A DNA stretch of 64,000 nucleotides, from positions 1,736,001-1,800,000 of the forward strand of contig NC_009663.1 of the NCBI RefSeq assembly GCF_000010345.1, in the 5' to 3' direction. Positions within the stretch are counted from its first letter, which is position 1; each line of letters starts with the position of its first letter. The translations under genes were made by a program, and so were the position numbers. Under the pieces are notes generated by a model. The model was given only the letters and a program-made list of their open reading frames with translations, did no database searches and was not told the DNA's origin. The stretch comes from Sulfurovum sp. NBC37-1 (lineage in GTDB: Bacteria > Campylobacterota > Campylobacteria > Campylobacterales > Sulfurovaceae). Positions 43,850 through 53,056 of the stretch are shown in pieces.

Positions 43850-44983
43850 ATGAAAAGTATTATTTTACTCTTCTTGGTATTTTCATTTACGGTAACATTT
43901 GCTGATTACCCTACAAAAGAGGGGAAAAAAATCTTTGCCGGATCAATCCACTCTCGAGCAGGAGAGAAAAGAAGTGACTTAAAGGGTGGCTTTTATCTGG
44001 GTGAGGAGAGTAAAAATTTTAGAGGGGTACAGATTCTTTCCCAAGGATGCAGTGCCAATGCATACATAAGAGAACGCTCAGAATACGGACAGAGTCTTCT
44101 TGTTACCCTACAGCCAAACCCATTGACGGTTAACTGCAGCAGCATAATTGGTACCAATACCGTCAGGGCAAAAGTGAACAATTTTGACAATAAATTTTTT
44201 TCTGAAGACGCTATCGTCGATTTTGGGCTACAGAGATACAGGATTGTTGAAGTTATTGATCGCAGCACAGTATCATTGTGCAAAGTGGTCAAAAATAGAT
44301 GTGAAGATTTCAAATTTAAAAAAAGTTTTAGTGATAATTTAGTATTACCTGCCTTTTATTATAAATCCAAAGCACGAGTGAAAAACAATGTTGTTACATT
44401 TGTTTCAGGAGATTATCTACCCAGCTTTGCCAAGCGTGCTTTTAGAAAAAGATTACTCTCTGTAGAGATTGATGGAGAATGGTATTTCCTACAAAAAAGG
44501 CTGGATCGGTTCAGCTTCAGCTTTTCTGATAGCAATAGAGCCATCTTCAATGACGAAGAGAGAGATGTTTTAATACGATTTCAACCCACATATACAGTGG
44601 AGCTGGTACTGAAGAGAACTTCAGGCCAAGGATTGGAAGAGAGTTGGATGGTGCGATCAGACTATGATGGCTGGCGATACAAGTCATCTGGCTCAGGTGT
44701 GGCGAAGAACAAACCCCATATCTTTCGCATAGGAAATAAAGATCTACTTACTATATCCCCTCATTCAATATCTTCAAAAAATAAAATTATTGCTCCTGAA
44801 ATTGTTTTTTTAGATGAAAATAAAAATTCAAGTATACGACTCTTATCCGGTATGGGAGATCCTAATGGAAAAATAATTGCCAATATAGGAAGTATATATA
44901 CCAGAAGAGATGGAAAGATAGGAAAAACACTCTATATCAAAGAGTCTGGTAGAGATAGCTATGGCTGGAGAGCAATAGAATAA
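43850..44983 (+). CDS. secreted protein of unknown function
   Basis: 377 residues with a signal peptide (IILLFLVFSFTVTFA). The mature part is beta-rich with four or more cysteines (for example LSQGCSANAYIRE and VNCSSIIG) and an end GKTLYIKESGRDSYGWRAIE. No family recognised. It follows the HU-like gene on the plus strand, against the direction of the capsule locus, and ends next to the IS200-type element. Confidence 0.65.
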   Translation: MKSIILLFLVFSFTVTFADYPTKEGKKIFAGSIHSRAGEKRSDLKGGFYLGEESKNFRGVQILSQGCSANAYIRERSEYGQSLLVTLQPNPLTVNCSSIIGTNTVRAKVNNFDNKFFSEDAIVDFGLQRYRIVEVIDRSTVSLCKVVKNRCEDFKFKKSFSDNLVLPAFYYKSKARVKNNVVTFVSGDYLPSFAKRAFRKRLLSVEIDGEWYFLQKRLDRFSFSFSDSNRAIFNDEERDVLIRFQPTYTVELVLKRTSGQGLEESWMVRSDYDGWRYKSSGSGVAKNKPHIFRIGNKDLLTISPHSISSKNKIIAPEIVFLDENKNSSIRLLSGMGDPNGKIIANIGSIYTRRDGKIGKTLYIKESGRDSYGWRAIE

Positions 44984-44997
44984 AAATCCACCCCAAA

Positions 44998-45041
44998 GGG
45001 CAGGTATTGGTAACCCCTTAAAGGGGTAAGCACTGCCTGCC
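44998..45041. terminator. hairpin at the end of the IS200-type element
   Basis: GGGCAGG pairs with CCTGCC and, inside, ACCCCTT with AAGGGGT. It could be the transposase-recognised end hairpin, a terminator of the flanking genes, or both. Confidence 0.55.
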
Positions 45042-45085
45042 ACCTCAAAGGTGCCAGGATGACAACCTTTTTGGTTCTTCTTGGT

Positions 45086-45517
45086 TTAGAATAGACGCTG
45101 TTGTTCTATTCGCCTCTCATGTTTCTCTTGATATTTTACATACTTCCATATCATATCACCATCAAGCCCTACTGTATCCACACAGTACCCTTTCGCCCAG
45201 AAATTGTTTCCCCAATAGGGTTTCTGTCTCAACTTCTTGAATCGGTTGAGTATCCGTATTGCTGTCCTTCCCTTGATCGCTCCCATATAATCTGAAATTG
45301 ATATCTTCGGTGGTATCATTACCAACAGGTGGACATGATCTATTTGAACATTCAGCTCTATGATCTCACACTTCATCTGGTGAGAAAATGCCCGGATCAG
45401 GTTTTCTACTTCCCGAGCTATCTCTCCATTCAATATTCTATATCTGTATTTTGGTACCCACACAATATGATATTGGCAGTGCCATATTGTTTGGGACAAC
45501 TTTCTGAATCTACTCAT
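45086..45517 (-). CDS. tnpA: IS200-type transposase TnpA (HUH tyrosine transposase)
   Basis: 143 residues. CQYHIVWVPKYRYRIL at the start, the HUH pair in QIDHVHLLVMIPP, and the nucleophile tyrosine in the C-terminal YVKYQEKHE helix are intact. No tnpB follows. Apparently complete, so the element may be mobile. Confidence 0.93.
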   Translation of the reverse strand: MSRFRKLSQTIWHCQYHIVWVPKYRYRILNGEIAREVENLIRAFSHQMKCEIIELNVQIDHVHLLVMIPPKISISDYMGAIKGRTAIRILNRFKKLRQKPYWGNNFWAKGYCVDTVGLDGDMIWKYVKYQEKHERRIEQQRLF

Positions 45518-45682
45518 CTTTTGACTCCTGTTTTACAGTTGTCATCCCGACGGGTTATTCTATCCCGAGTTCAACGGTAGAACCTTTGAACTCTGACCTT
45601 ATCCAGAGGACAGGGGTTTCCATGCTGGACTAAAAAATGTCGATCCGTTTTATCATTGAGACTTTCAAAAGTTAGCTAATAG

Positions 45683-46330
45683 TTACAAATTACTCACAAT
45701 ATTATAGTATAATTCAATATCTTCCTTTAAAAATAATTCTAATTTTCCAGTTAGCTCTGCTGACAAATTCATATCAATTTTTTGTGCAACATTTTTAATT
45801 GGTATCTCAATTTTTTTACCTATTTTATCCTCCAAAAAAGATTTAACAAGATCCATTCTTTCCATAGGAAAAATATTATTTATTCCAATTTTTCCATTAT
45901 CTAACATCAAGAAATCTTTTTGTGTACCTATGCGAACGTATCGACTATCGGATCCTTCAATCATCTCGGTTACAAATTCCTGAAAAGTAATATTACCAGT
46001 ATAGTTGGCATGATTGGGATGCCTCGGATTTTTTAAAGGATCTCTCATCCGAAACCTATACCAAGAATGAACCCAATCAACTGGATCCCTAACTAAACAA
46101 AAAGTTTCTATTTTTTTTCCAGGCAGAACTTTTTGATGAAAAGCAGCAACATAACTATGATAATCTCTAGCATTCATATGCTTTAGAAGTGGATTCTTAT
46201 GATAATTTATACTACAATATTTTGATATTGTCTTTTCAATTGAGGTAGAAGCACATTTAGGCATACATAAAAAAGCAAACCCATATTTAGTTGACAATTG
46301 CATTTTATTCCTTAAATCCTGAAAAATCAA
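45683..46330 (-). CDS. sulfotransferase-family protein
   Basis: 215 residues. The 5'-phosphosulfate loop is FLCMPKCASTSIEKTI and the 3'-phosphate loop is FCLVRDPVDWVHSWYRFR, both in the expected order for PAPS-dependent sulfotransferases. The gene is very AT-rich. First of three adjacent sulfotransferase-like genes read towards the PAPS cassette. The acceptor is unknown; a capsule sugar is likely from context. Confidence 0.8.
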   Translation of the reverse strand: MIFQDLRNKMQLSTKYGFAFLCMPKCASTSIEKTISKYCSINYHKNPLLKHMNARDYHSYVAAFHQKVLPGKKIETFCLVRDPVDWVHSWYRFRMRDPLKNPRHPNHANYTGNITFQEFVTEMIEGSDSRYVRIGTQKDFLMLDNGKIGINNIFPMERMDLVKSFLEDKIGKKIEIPIKNVAQKIDMNLSAELTGKLELFLKEDIELYYNIVSNL

Positions 46331-46398
46331 TAGAGTGCAATCTGTGGTTGTTTTTGTCTTCTGATGAAATTAAAATATACTTTTTCATCTTCTTTATT

Positions 46399-47286
46399 TT
46401 ATAAATCAAAAAAACTCTTCCACGAACCAGGAATGCGAATATGTTCTTGATCTATCTCTTCAACCATACCCCTATATTTTTCTTTAAGATAATTCAATAT
46501 ATCATCATCCATATCAATTTCTTTCGAGACAAGTCTTTTCTTTGATAAATTAGGAAAATATTCGAGAAGAAAATCAATATCTAAAAAATCACATATATCT
46601 TCCATTAATTCATTGGGGCCGCTCTCAATTTGATCAAAAAATAGATATTTGATATTTTCTTTTGGAAAAATTGATTCTACCCTTTTCATTGTTTGTAAAT
46701 AATTGCTTCTATTTTCAACATTTTTTTTACTCAAATAATTATAAATAGTATCTTTGTCTAGATCTGGTGTCTTAATTTTATTTTTATTGTCAGAAAGTTT
46801 TTTATATGTCATAAGATCAAACCTCAGCGACGACCAATCTCTTAATGCAGGATTTCTTATAATAAATATAATTTTAATATTATTATTAAGATTATATATT
46901 TTTTTGTAAGTAGCTCTTGATAGTAGCGCATATGCGGGTGTGCTTTCTCCTACTTTTTTATACATATGCCTACTATCTATAAATAATTCACCATACCATT
47001 TGATATTTCTTTTATTGTTTGGAGTTTGAACAAAATTCAAAGCCCAATCAAGGTTTTTTCTATTAATTGTTTTTCCATTAATAACTTTGGTTGATAAATG
47101 ATGCAAATAATTACTTAACCATCTTTTTCTTTTTTTATCTTCATTTATACGACGTCCAAACTCTAATTCATCGAAAAAATGCAATTCTTTATATAGGGGT
47201 GTCCAAACATCAGGATGCCTTTTTAGATTATCATCTAACCAACTTGTACCACTTTTATGTGCACCAATACACAGAAAATCAACCAT
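46399..47286 (-). CDS. sulfotransferase
   Basis: 295 residues. CIGAHKSGTSWLDDNLKRHPDV is a classical PAPS 5' loop and IIRNPALRDWSSLRFD the 3' loop. The end RIPGSWKSFF resembles the C-terminal GxWK-type segment of cytosolic-type sulfotransferases. AT-rich; eight bases before it lies the end of the next sulfotransferase gene. Confidence 0.88.
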   Translation of the reverse strand: MVDFLCIGAHKSGTSWLDDNLKRHPDVWTPLYKELHFFDELEFGRRINEDKKRKRWLSNYLHHLSTKVINGKTINRKNLDWALNFVQTPNNKRNIKWYGELFIDSRHMYKKVGESTPAYALLSRATYKKIYNLNNNIKIIFIIRNPALRDWSSLRFDLMTYKKLSDNKNKIKTPDLDKDTIYNYLSKKNVENRSNYLQTMKRVESIFPKENIKYLFFDQIESGPNELMEDICDFLDIDFLLEYFPNLSKKRLVSKEIDMDDDILNYLKEKYRGMVEEIDQEHIRIPGSWKSFFDL

Positions 47287-47294
47287 ATTTATCC

Positions 47295-48170
47295 CTAAAA
47301 TTCTATTCCGAAATCTTGTCTTAGTTTATTTTTGCTAGTTTTATAAACATTATTTATTATTGCCAAATCCTGCTCATCCAAGAGAAATTTTGCAGCATTT
47401 TCTTTTGGAAGATTGACTCCGACACGCAGCAATTGTTTTAGTTTTTTTACTTTGACTTTTTCATCTATATCGGATGATGCAATGTCAATATAAGCTTGGA
47501 TGAGCCAAGGATGGACACCCACATTTGATTTATTCATCTTGTCTTTAATTCTTATCTTTATCCCAATAGCATCAAAAAAATCTTCCAAAAGACTGTTATT
47601 GATAAAACTTTTTTTCTCATATTTCCTAACTATTAAAGATTCTTTTCCAAATACTTTTATCCAAGGTTGCAATCTAGCTGGATAAAATGCAGCTGCAAAG
47701 TTATAATTTTCAGCTATATAAGTTTTAAAAGAACAATTTATCTGCCTTGCCCTAATCGCATGACTATAAAGCGAAAGCATGAACTCTACGGGTTCCCTCA
47801 TATAGACAACCAATTTCACCTCATACTCTCTTAAATACTCCTTTATTTTTTCTATAGAAATAATTTGACTATCCAGCAGTACAAAGTCTTCGCTTGAAAT
47901 AATGATATTTTTACACCCCGTACTTAGTAATTGTTTTTTGTAAAAGTCCAATATTTTCTCTCTATTAATCTCATCAACATTCCCCCAGCGAGGTGGATTG
48001 TTGTTGAAAGCCCACGAAAGATCAACATTACCGGGAAAAGCATCATCATGACTTCTTGGATAAAAAATATCTTGTCGTTCCAACTCTTCACGATGGTTAT
48101 CAAGATACTCTTGTAAAGCAGATGTGCCGGTTTTATGAAATCCTATATGTAAAAATAGTTTCTTCTTCAA
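47295..48170 (-). CDS. sulfotransferase-like protein
   Basis: 291 residues. The 5' loop is LFLHIGFHKTGTSALQEYLD and the 3' loop is VVYMREPVEFMLSLYSHAIR. The central region holds SSEDFVLLDS, common in this bacterial subgroup. AT-rich. It begins 21 bases after the end of the 1395-residue glycosyltransferase. Confidence 0.85.
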   Translation of the reverse strand: MKKKLFLHIGFHKTGTSALQEYLDNHREELERQDIFYPRSHDDAFPGNVDLSWAFNNNPPRWGNVDEINREKILDFYKKQLLSTGCKNIIISSEDFVLLDSQIISIEKIKEYLREYEVKLVVYMREPVEFMLSLYSHAIRARQINCSFKTYIAENYNFAAAFYPARLQPWIKVFGKESLIVRKYEKKSFINNSLLEDFFDAIGIKIRIKDKMNKSNVGVHPWLIQAYIDIASSDIDEKVKVKKLKQLLRVGVNLPKENAAKFLLDEQDLAIINNVYKTSKNKLRQDFGIEF

Positions 48171-48191
48171 TTTTATTCCTTCTGTAAATTA

Positions 48192-51100
48192 TTATATTGT
48201 TGCCAATCTTTTCTGCCACGTACAAAACGCCCTCACCTCTTTTCTGTTATCCACCCTAGATATGATGGGTTTCTCGTCGTAATTACACTCGACATCGAAC
48301 CGATCTATTGGCATACCATTCATTACTTTCAGAGCATTGTTCACGAATGTATCCATCTCCCAGTCTAGTGTCCGGGTGGAAGCGAAAACGATACCCGCCT
48401 TTTGCCTTTTTTTAAATTCTTCTTCATCCTTAAATACCTGCAATATCGCTTTGGCTATCGATTCTGGGGATTGATACGCCAATTTGATCGTACCCGTCGG
48501 ATAGTCGATCAGGTTGTTGTATCTGTAGATATCTACAGCCACAACACCCGCTGCCATAAATTCAAATGGAATCCTGGAAGGATTGGTCATACTGATACAG
48601 AGACCGACTTTGCATTTATTATACAAATCATTCAATTTAGAAATATTATAAATAAGTCCGAGATTTTCTACTTCGAAATCCAAATGGAGATCAGCATCTG
48701 AACCATAAACATAGATTTTAATATCAGGGTTTTTTTCTTTGACAATCCTCAATGCCTCAATAGCCATCTGGGGATTACGTCGGAATTTCTCCGGCTGATA
48801 GAGAAAACTGATCGCATCCTCCCTTTCTCCACCTTTGTTGAAATAAACATTCGTATCAATACCGAGACCTGCAGGAACCGCTCGTGCATTGTACTGATGA
48901 TGCAGCAGATGCGTCAGAAAACTTCCAACAGTAAAATGAAGATTTCCAAAAGTATAGCTGTTTTCATTAATAGAATAGATATCCCCCATCGGATTGAACC
49001 AAGCTTCGAAATCCTGCACTAGATAAGCCTTGTGTCTGACATTTTTCAAGCCGGCTACCAATTTTGAAGAGTGTGCGATCGTAGCGACTGCCATATCGAA
49101 CTCGCTATTTTTGGGCCAGCCTACCAACACGTGTGCTCTATTCTCTCTCATATAGTCATAGGCCACCTCCACTCCCGCTCCCTCTTCTTCCAGAAAGCAA
49201 TAGACATCACATCCTGCCTCTACAAATTTGCTAGCCAGATTAAAAAGTGTACGATGACCTCCTGATCCGGCTATGGGAGCCGGTGCATAAATTGCTACCC
49301 TGAAATCCAGCTTTTTGTCATTGAGAAAAAACTTACTGTAAAAGGCCAGCGGCGTGTTGGTCAGATCGGATTTCACTGCGCATATAGCTTTCTGAACTTT
49401 GGGTATATTCAGATACCCCTCTTTCCATCGCACAGAGTCCAGATGGCGACTGACATAGTGATACAGTACCGAACCTTTCTTACTCTTCAGGTTTTTTACA
49501 AAATCCTGATCCACATCCATTGTCTGGTATTTTCCTGTTCCGAATGTTTCGTTGTGTGTCAGTTCGAAAAAAGCTTCTGCAACCTGTACAGGGGGGTTTG
49601 CCAACAACTGTTTCGCAATCTGCCTGGACACATCTTTCAGATCTGACGAAGTCAAGCCATGAATGGCAATATATTCTATGACTTCAGGAATCACTTTTTT
49701 GATCCCACTCTGGAAGTAGGAAGTATATTTGACAAAGACATTATCTTCGGCTCTTTCCTCTTTCTTAACAGCAAGAATTGTTCCGTCTTTCGACTCATAG
49801 CCTATCGTGGATCCCCCCAATGAGTTGAACAACATCTCTATTGGACCGACTTCATGATTCGTCCAGTCATTCTCCTGAATATTATTGTCAAACAACCAAC
49901 CACACTTGCTCACCTCCTCCTGCCGATTCAGATAATTGAACAGACCAAGATAACAGCCATGCACATGCTCGTCAACCAACATCGATATATTGTCCTGGAT
50001 CGTACCCCTCCAGCCCAAATCAACGATCATAGAGACAGATTTACCCTGATTTAGACCTTTTTGCTTGAGGTACTGTTTAATATATCGTCTCTGCACATCG
50101 ATATACTTTTTGACTATATCTTGGAAGGCACTCGACTCGATCAGCTTTACAAATTTTTTGTTTTCCCAGGGATATTTAATTTTTTGAAAATATCGAAATC
50201 CATATTTTTTGAAAACTTTTTTAGACTCCATGTTATCGACATTGAGAGAGGCACAGAATGCTTTCGGTGATTGAATGCTGTATTGGTTCCAAAGCTTCAT
50301 AAGGTTTTCGACATTTACCTTTGCAAGAGAAGGAGCAAATGTAGCCAGCCTGCTCACTTCCAAAAGCTCACTTTTGGGATAGGATAAATAGTAAGGGTCA
50401 GCCTCGACGACAAGATCATAGATCTCTTTGAGAAAGATTCCCTCTCTGGTAAAGAAATAGATAGTTTCCACATTCAAACGCTTTGCCTCTTCGATGATAT
50501 GCAATATATATCCTATAGCAATCGGTGCCAGTTTTGCACCAATTTTCTCACTGGCATTGAATATTGATTTTTTGGATAAAATATTACATAAATTAAAAAC
50601 TCTTTTCCCATGCAGTAGCGTTTCACCACTCAATTTTTCATAAAATGCATCCTCGAACCATTTATGAAGCATTTTTTCATGATTGTCTTCATAATGAAAA
50701 GTTCCAATACCTAGTTTAGATGGCACATCAACATCTGCATGCTTATTATCACCTATATGAAAGAGTTCATTAGGTTCCAGCTGAAATTCTTCAAGTATAT
50801 GTTTATACAATTTCCCTGATCTTTTGTTTTTTATCAGATCACAGGAGACATAACCTTTGGTAAAATGACGAATGACATTGTTCTTTCTTAGAAGTTTTTG
50901 CATAAACGTATTTGGCATATAAAAATCAGAGGCAAAAATTACATTTTTGAATTTCAACTTCTTCAAAAAAATATCCATAGACGCATCTTTTTCGGTGCTT
51001 CTCAACTCCGCCTTGAGTTCATGATTGAGGAGTTTCTTTTTTATTCGTATTAACATTGCACTCTGCACACCTGTTTCAAAAGCTTCTACGAGCCACTTAT

Positions 51101-52379
51101 CGACTGCCTCTTCATATCTAAACTCATAGTCATCTGTCAAAGAGGACAAATCTTCACTCTTTTTCCTAAGATTATACAAGGAATTAATATCACGATATGC
51201 AGGTTTGAGTATTTTAAGATAGTTGATATGGAGATATCTAGCTGCTGAAAGTTTTATCTCGTCAGGATGGCATTTTCTCCGAAGTATTGTATCCCATATA
51301 TCCAAAGAAAGTAATTTAATATTACTGTCAATTTTTACTTTTTTTAGGTTTCCCCTTTTATTACTGTACAAATAGTCAAAAAAATTTTCTTTATGTTCTT
51401 TTTCTGAATCGATATTCAAATCAATAATATTATTTTCTGCTCTCTGAAAATATTTTTTGATTTTTTGATTTAATATTGATCTGTCCTTCTCGTCCACATT
51501 TTGAAATCTTCCTTCTACTTTTCCAAATTGAATAAAATGTACAAATGAATTGAGACTACTCTCTTTAACGTCCGGATACTCATTAAGATACCATTCGACA
51601 TCAAAATCAGGGTTTGGATTTTTACCTTCAAAAGAGCCATAACGTAGAAAATGCTCTATTGGACAAATATCATAAACATTGAACATTTTTTGGTACCATT
51701 CCTTATCGAAGTATGGCTCAATGATTTTTATATTTTCTTGTAGATATTTCTCATCAGGATTTTGGAACTTCCCTTCTGCTTTTCCAAATTGAATAAAATG
51801 TATAAATGGATTGAGACCACTCTCTTTAACGTCCGGATACTCATTAAGATACCATTCGACATCAAAATCAGGGTTTGGATTTTTACCTTCAAAAGAGCCA
51901 TAACGTAGAAAATGCTCTATTGGACAAATATCATAAACGTTGAACATTTTTTGGTACCATTCTTTATCGAAGTATGGCTCAATGGTAAGTTTGTCACTCT
52001 CCTCAATATTTTCACCATCTTTTTCTTCGTACTTGTCAAAATTTACCGATGATACAATATTTTGATAGCCTACTTTACAAAAATGCTCAAAAATAGAAGA
52101 AACTTCTTCATTCTCTAAGGCCACTTTCGCTTCAGGAAAACTATTGAGATAATCAGACTCATTATAAGCATCTAAATCTTTGTGAAATTTGCGCTCACCT
52201 TCTTCGATCTCTTTTAATCCAAAGACTTTTAAATGATGTACTGCATCTTCAAACTGACCCTCCTTTATAGCTTTCCTGACATCCGGGTTTGCCTCAAGAT
52301 ATAACTCAGCATCGAAATCTTTAATTAAAAATGATATTTCATTCTTTCTTTGATTATTTTTCTTTCTAAAGTTAAACAT
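48192..52379 (-). CDS. giant HAD plus GT4 glycosyltransferase with WYLxxYPDV repeats
   Basis: 1395 residues. The N-terminus has repeats of the WYLNEYPDV/HF.QFG type: a degenerate copy near residue 20 (YLEANPDV), one near 77, and two nearly identical 87-residue copies at 134-220 and 221-307. A HAD-like domain follows at ~355-575 (LLSLDIWDTIL, FASDFYMP, HIGDNKHADVD). A middle part (~600-1030) with YFFTREGIFLKEIYDLV is unassigned. The C-terminus (~1050-1370) is a GT-B/GT4 domain of WsaF type (APAPIAGSGGHRTLFNLA, LVQDFEAWFNPMG, ISMTNPSRIPFEFMAAG). A rhamnosyltransferase-like role in chain synthesis is inferred. Confidence 0.85.
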   Translation of the reverse strand: MFNFRKKNNQRKNEISFLIKDFDAELYLEANPDVRKAIKEGQFEDAVHHLKVFGLKEIEEGERKFHKDLDAYNESDYLNSFPEAKVALENEEVSSIFEHFCKVGYQNIVSSVNFDKYEEKDGENIEESDKLTIEPYFDKEWYQKMFNVYDICPIEHFLRYGSFEGKNPNPDFDVEWYLNEYPDVKESGLNPFIHFIQFGKAEGKFQNPDEKYLQENIKIIEPYFDKEWYQKMFNVYDICPIEHFLRYGSFEGKNPNPDFDVEWYLNEYPDVKESSLNSFVHFIQFGKVEGRFQNVDEKDRSILNQKIKKYFQRAENNIIDLNIDSEKEHKENFFDYLYSNKRGNLKKVKIDSNIKLLSLDIWDTILRRKCHPDEIKLSAARYLHINYLKILKPAYRDINSLYNLRKKSEDLSSLTDDYEFRYEEAVDKWLVEAFETGVQSAMLIRIKKKLLNHELKAELRSTEKDASMDIFLKKLKFKNVIFASDFYMPNTFMQKLLRKNNVIRHFTKGYVSCDLIKNKRSGKLYKHILEEFQLEPNELFHIGDNKHADVDVPSKLGIGTFHYEDNHEKMLHKWFEDAFYEKLSGETLLHGKRVFNLCNILSKKSIFNASEKIGAKLAPIAIGYILHIIEEAKRLNVETIYFFTREGIFLKEIYDLVVEADPYYLSYPKSELLEVSRLATFAPSLAKVNVENLMKLWNQYSIQSPKAFCASLNVDNMESKKVFKKYGFRYFQKIKYPWENKKFVKLIESSAFQDIVKKYIDVQRRYIKQYLKQKGLNQGKSVSMIVDLGWRGTIQDNISMLVDEHVHGCYLGLFNYLNRQEEVSKCGWLFDNNIQENDWTNHEVGPIEMLFNSLGGSTIGYESKDGTILAVKKEERAEDNVFVKYTSYFQSGIKKVIPEVIEYIAIHGLTSSDLKDVSRQIAKQLLANPPVQVAEAFFELTHNETFGTGKYQTMDVDQDFVKNLKSKKGSVLYHYVSRHLDSVRWKEGYLNIPKVQKAICAVKSDLTNTPLAFYSKFFLNDKKLDFRVAIYAPAPIAGSGGHRTLFNLASKFVEAGCDVYCFLEEEGAGVEVAYDYMRENRAHVLVGWPKNSEFDMAVATIAHSSKLVAGLKNVRHKAYLVQDFEAWFNPMGDIYSINENSYTFGNLHFTVGSFLTHLLHHQYNARAVPAGLGIDTNVYFNKGGEREDAISFLYQPEKFRRNPQMAIEALRIVKEKNPDIKIYVYGSDADLHLDFEVENLGLIYNISKLNDLYNKCKVGLCISMTNPSRIPFEFMAAGVVAVDIYRYNNLIDYPTGTIKLAYQSPESIAKAILQVFKDEEEFKKRQKAGIVFASTRTLDWEMDTFVNNALKVMNGMPIDRFDVECNYDEKPIISRVDNRKEVRAFCTWQKRLATI
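51480..51980. repeat. in-gene tandem repeat, period 261 bp (87 codons)
   Basis: Two copies of a 261-bp unit; the stretch coding for DFDVEWYLNEYPDVKES and the preceding FLRYGSFEGKNPNP is nearly identical at DNA level, with a few changes toward the edges. It is a recent duplication that extends the repeat domain in frame. Confidence 0.85.
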
Positions 52380-52589
52380 AAAATTATTCCCCTTTTTTTA
52401 ATCAATCCCCCCTGAAAAATCAAAAGAACTTATCTGATTTCAGTTATTATAGCGCCTAAAAAATAAACTCTCCCATTTTTAGCTATTTTTCCCTGAAATA
52501 TCCTCCAATATCGTAATATATTTTACTTTTAAGTACCTATTTCGATACTTTTTATGCCATTTCTATATTTTATCTATAGTAGTCTTCCA
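52380..52589. other. AT-rich spacer upstream of the 1395-residue gene
   Basis: Contains no open frame. Several TATAAT-like and TTTTTA runs could supply a promoter for the minus-strand gene, but no one is convincing. Confidence 0.4.
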
Positions 52590-53045
52590 CCAATCTGATA
52601 CTCTTCGTAAGTTTGCACAGGAACTGTAAGGCTGAAGTGCTCCTGGTTCTTCTATAGTCCCGCATATCTTGCCTGCCTGAAATTCACATAGTGTTTATGA
52701 ATACAAAAGACAGCTCCTGCAAACCTCTAAGCTTTGCAAAGCGTTTGTTGTTTCTTGACTGTTTGGCTCTGAGTTTTATCTGATCTCTTATTCTTCTTTC
52801 CCCAATATCAATTGAAGATACCTTTTGCCTAAATTTTCTTTTTCTCGCTTTTGACATATAGTCACTGTCTGCAAAGACAGTCTTTTCTTCATTTTCAGTA
52901 TGACTGTCAAACTGTAGGAATCAAAAACGCTCTGTATTGATGTCAAGGATATTAGTTTCAATGAAGACATATGTCGTATAAAAACAGAATAGATTCCATT
53001 TGTCGCCACGATACCAAGATCGCTGGCGATAAGTTTTATGAATCA
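52590..53045 (-). pseudogene. degenerate IS5-like transposase, C-terminal part
   Basis: Minus-strand frames contain ATNGIYSVF, SHTENEEKTVFADSDYMSKA, RKRKFRQKVSSIDIGERRIR, LRAKQSRNNKRFAKL and RQARYAGL-KNQEHFSL in collinear order but in different frames with stops. The pattern is that of IS5/IS1182-like DDE transposases (VFADSGY block, then a late RxxGL-KN-H region). No intact gene. Confidence 0.6.
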
Positions 53046-53056
53046 CAATCATAAAA

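Larger units (their letters stand above)
44985..45640 (-). mobile_element. IS200/IS605-family element (approximate limits)
   Basis: Contains a complete IS200-type TnpA gene. The left side holds a hairpin with GGGCAGG/CCTGCC outer and ACCCCTT/AAGGGGT inner arms (44998-45041); the right side has a further GC-rich stretch (45545-45640) next to the AT-rich sulfotransferase gene. IS200-type elements have end hairpins rather than inverted terminal repeats, so exact ends cannot be set by eye. Confidence 0.65.

Noticed and set aside
45086-45517. TnpA as the RAYT enzyme that moves the REP-like palindromes
   Set aside because: The protein is of ordinary IS200 length and motif set, its own end hairpin differs from the REP arm, and the copies are all far away.
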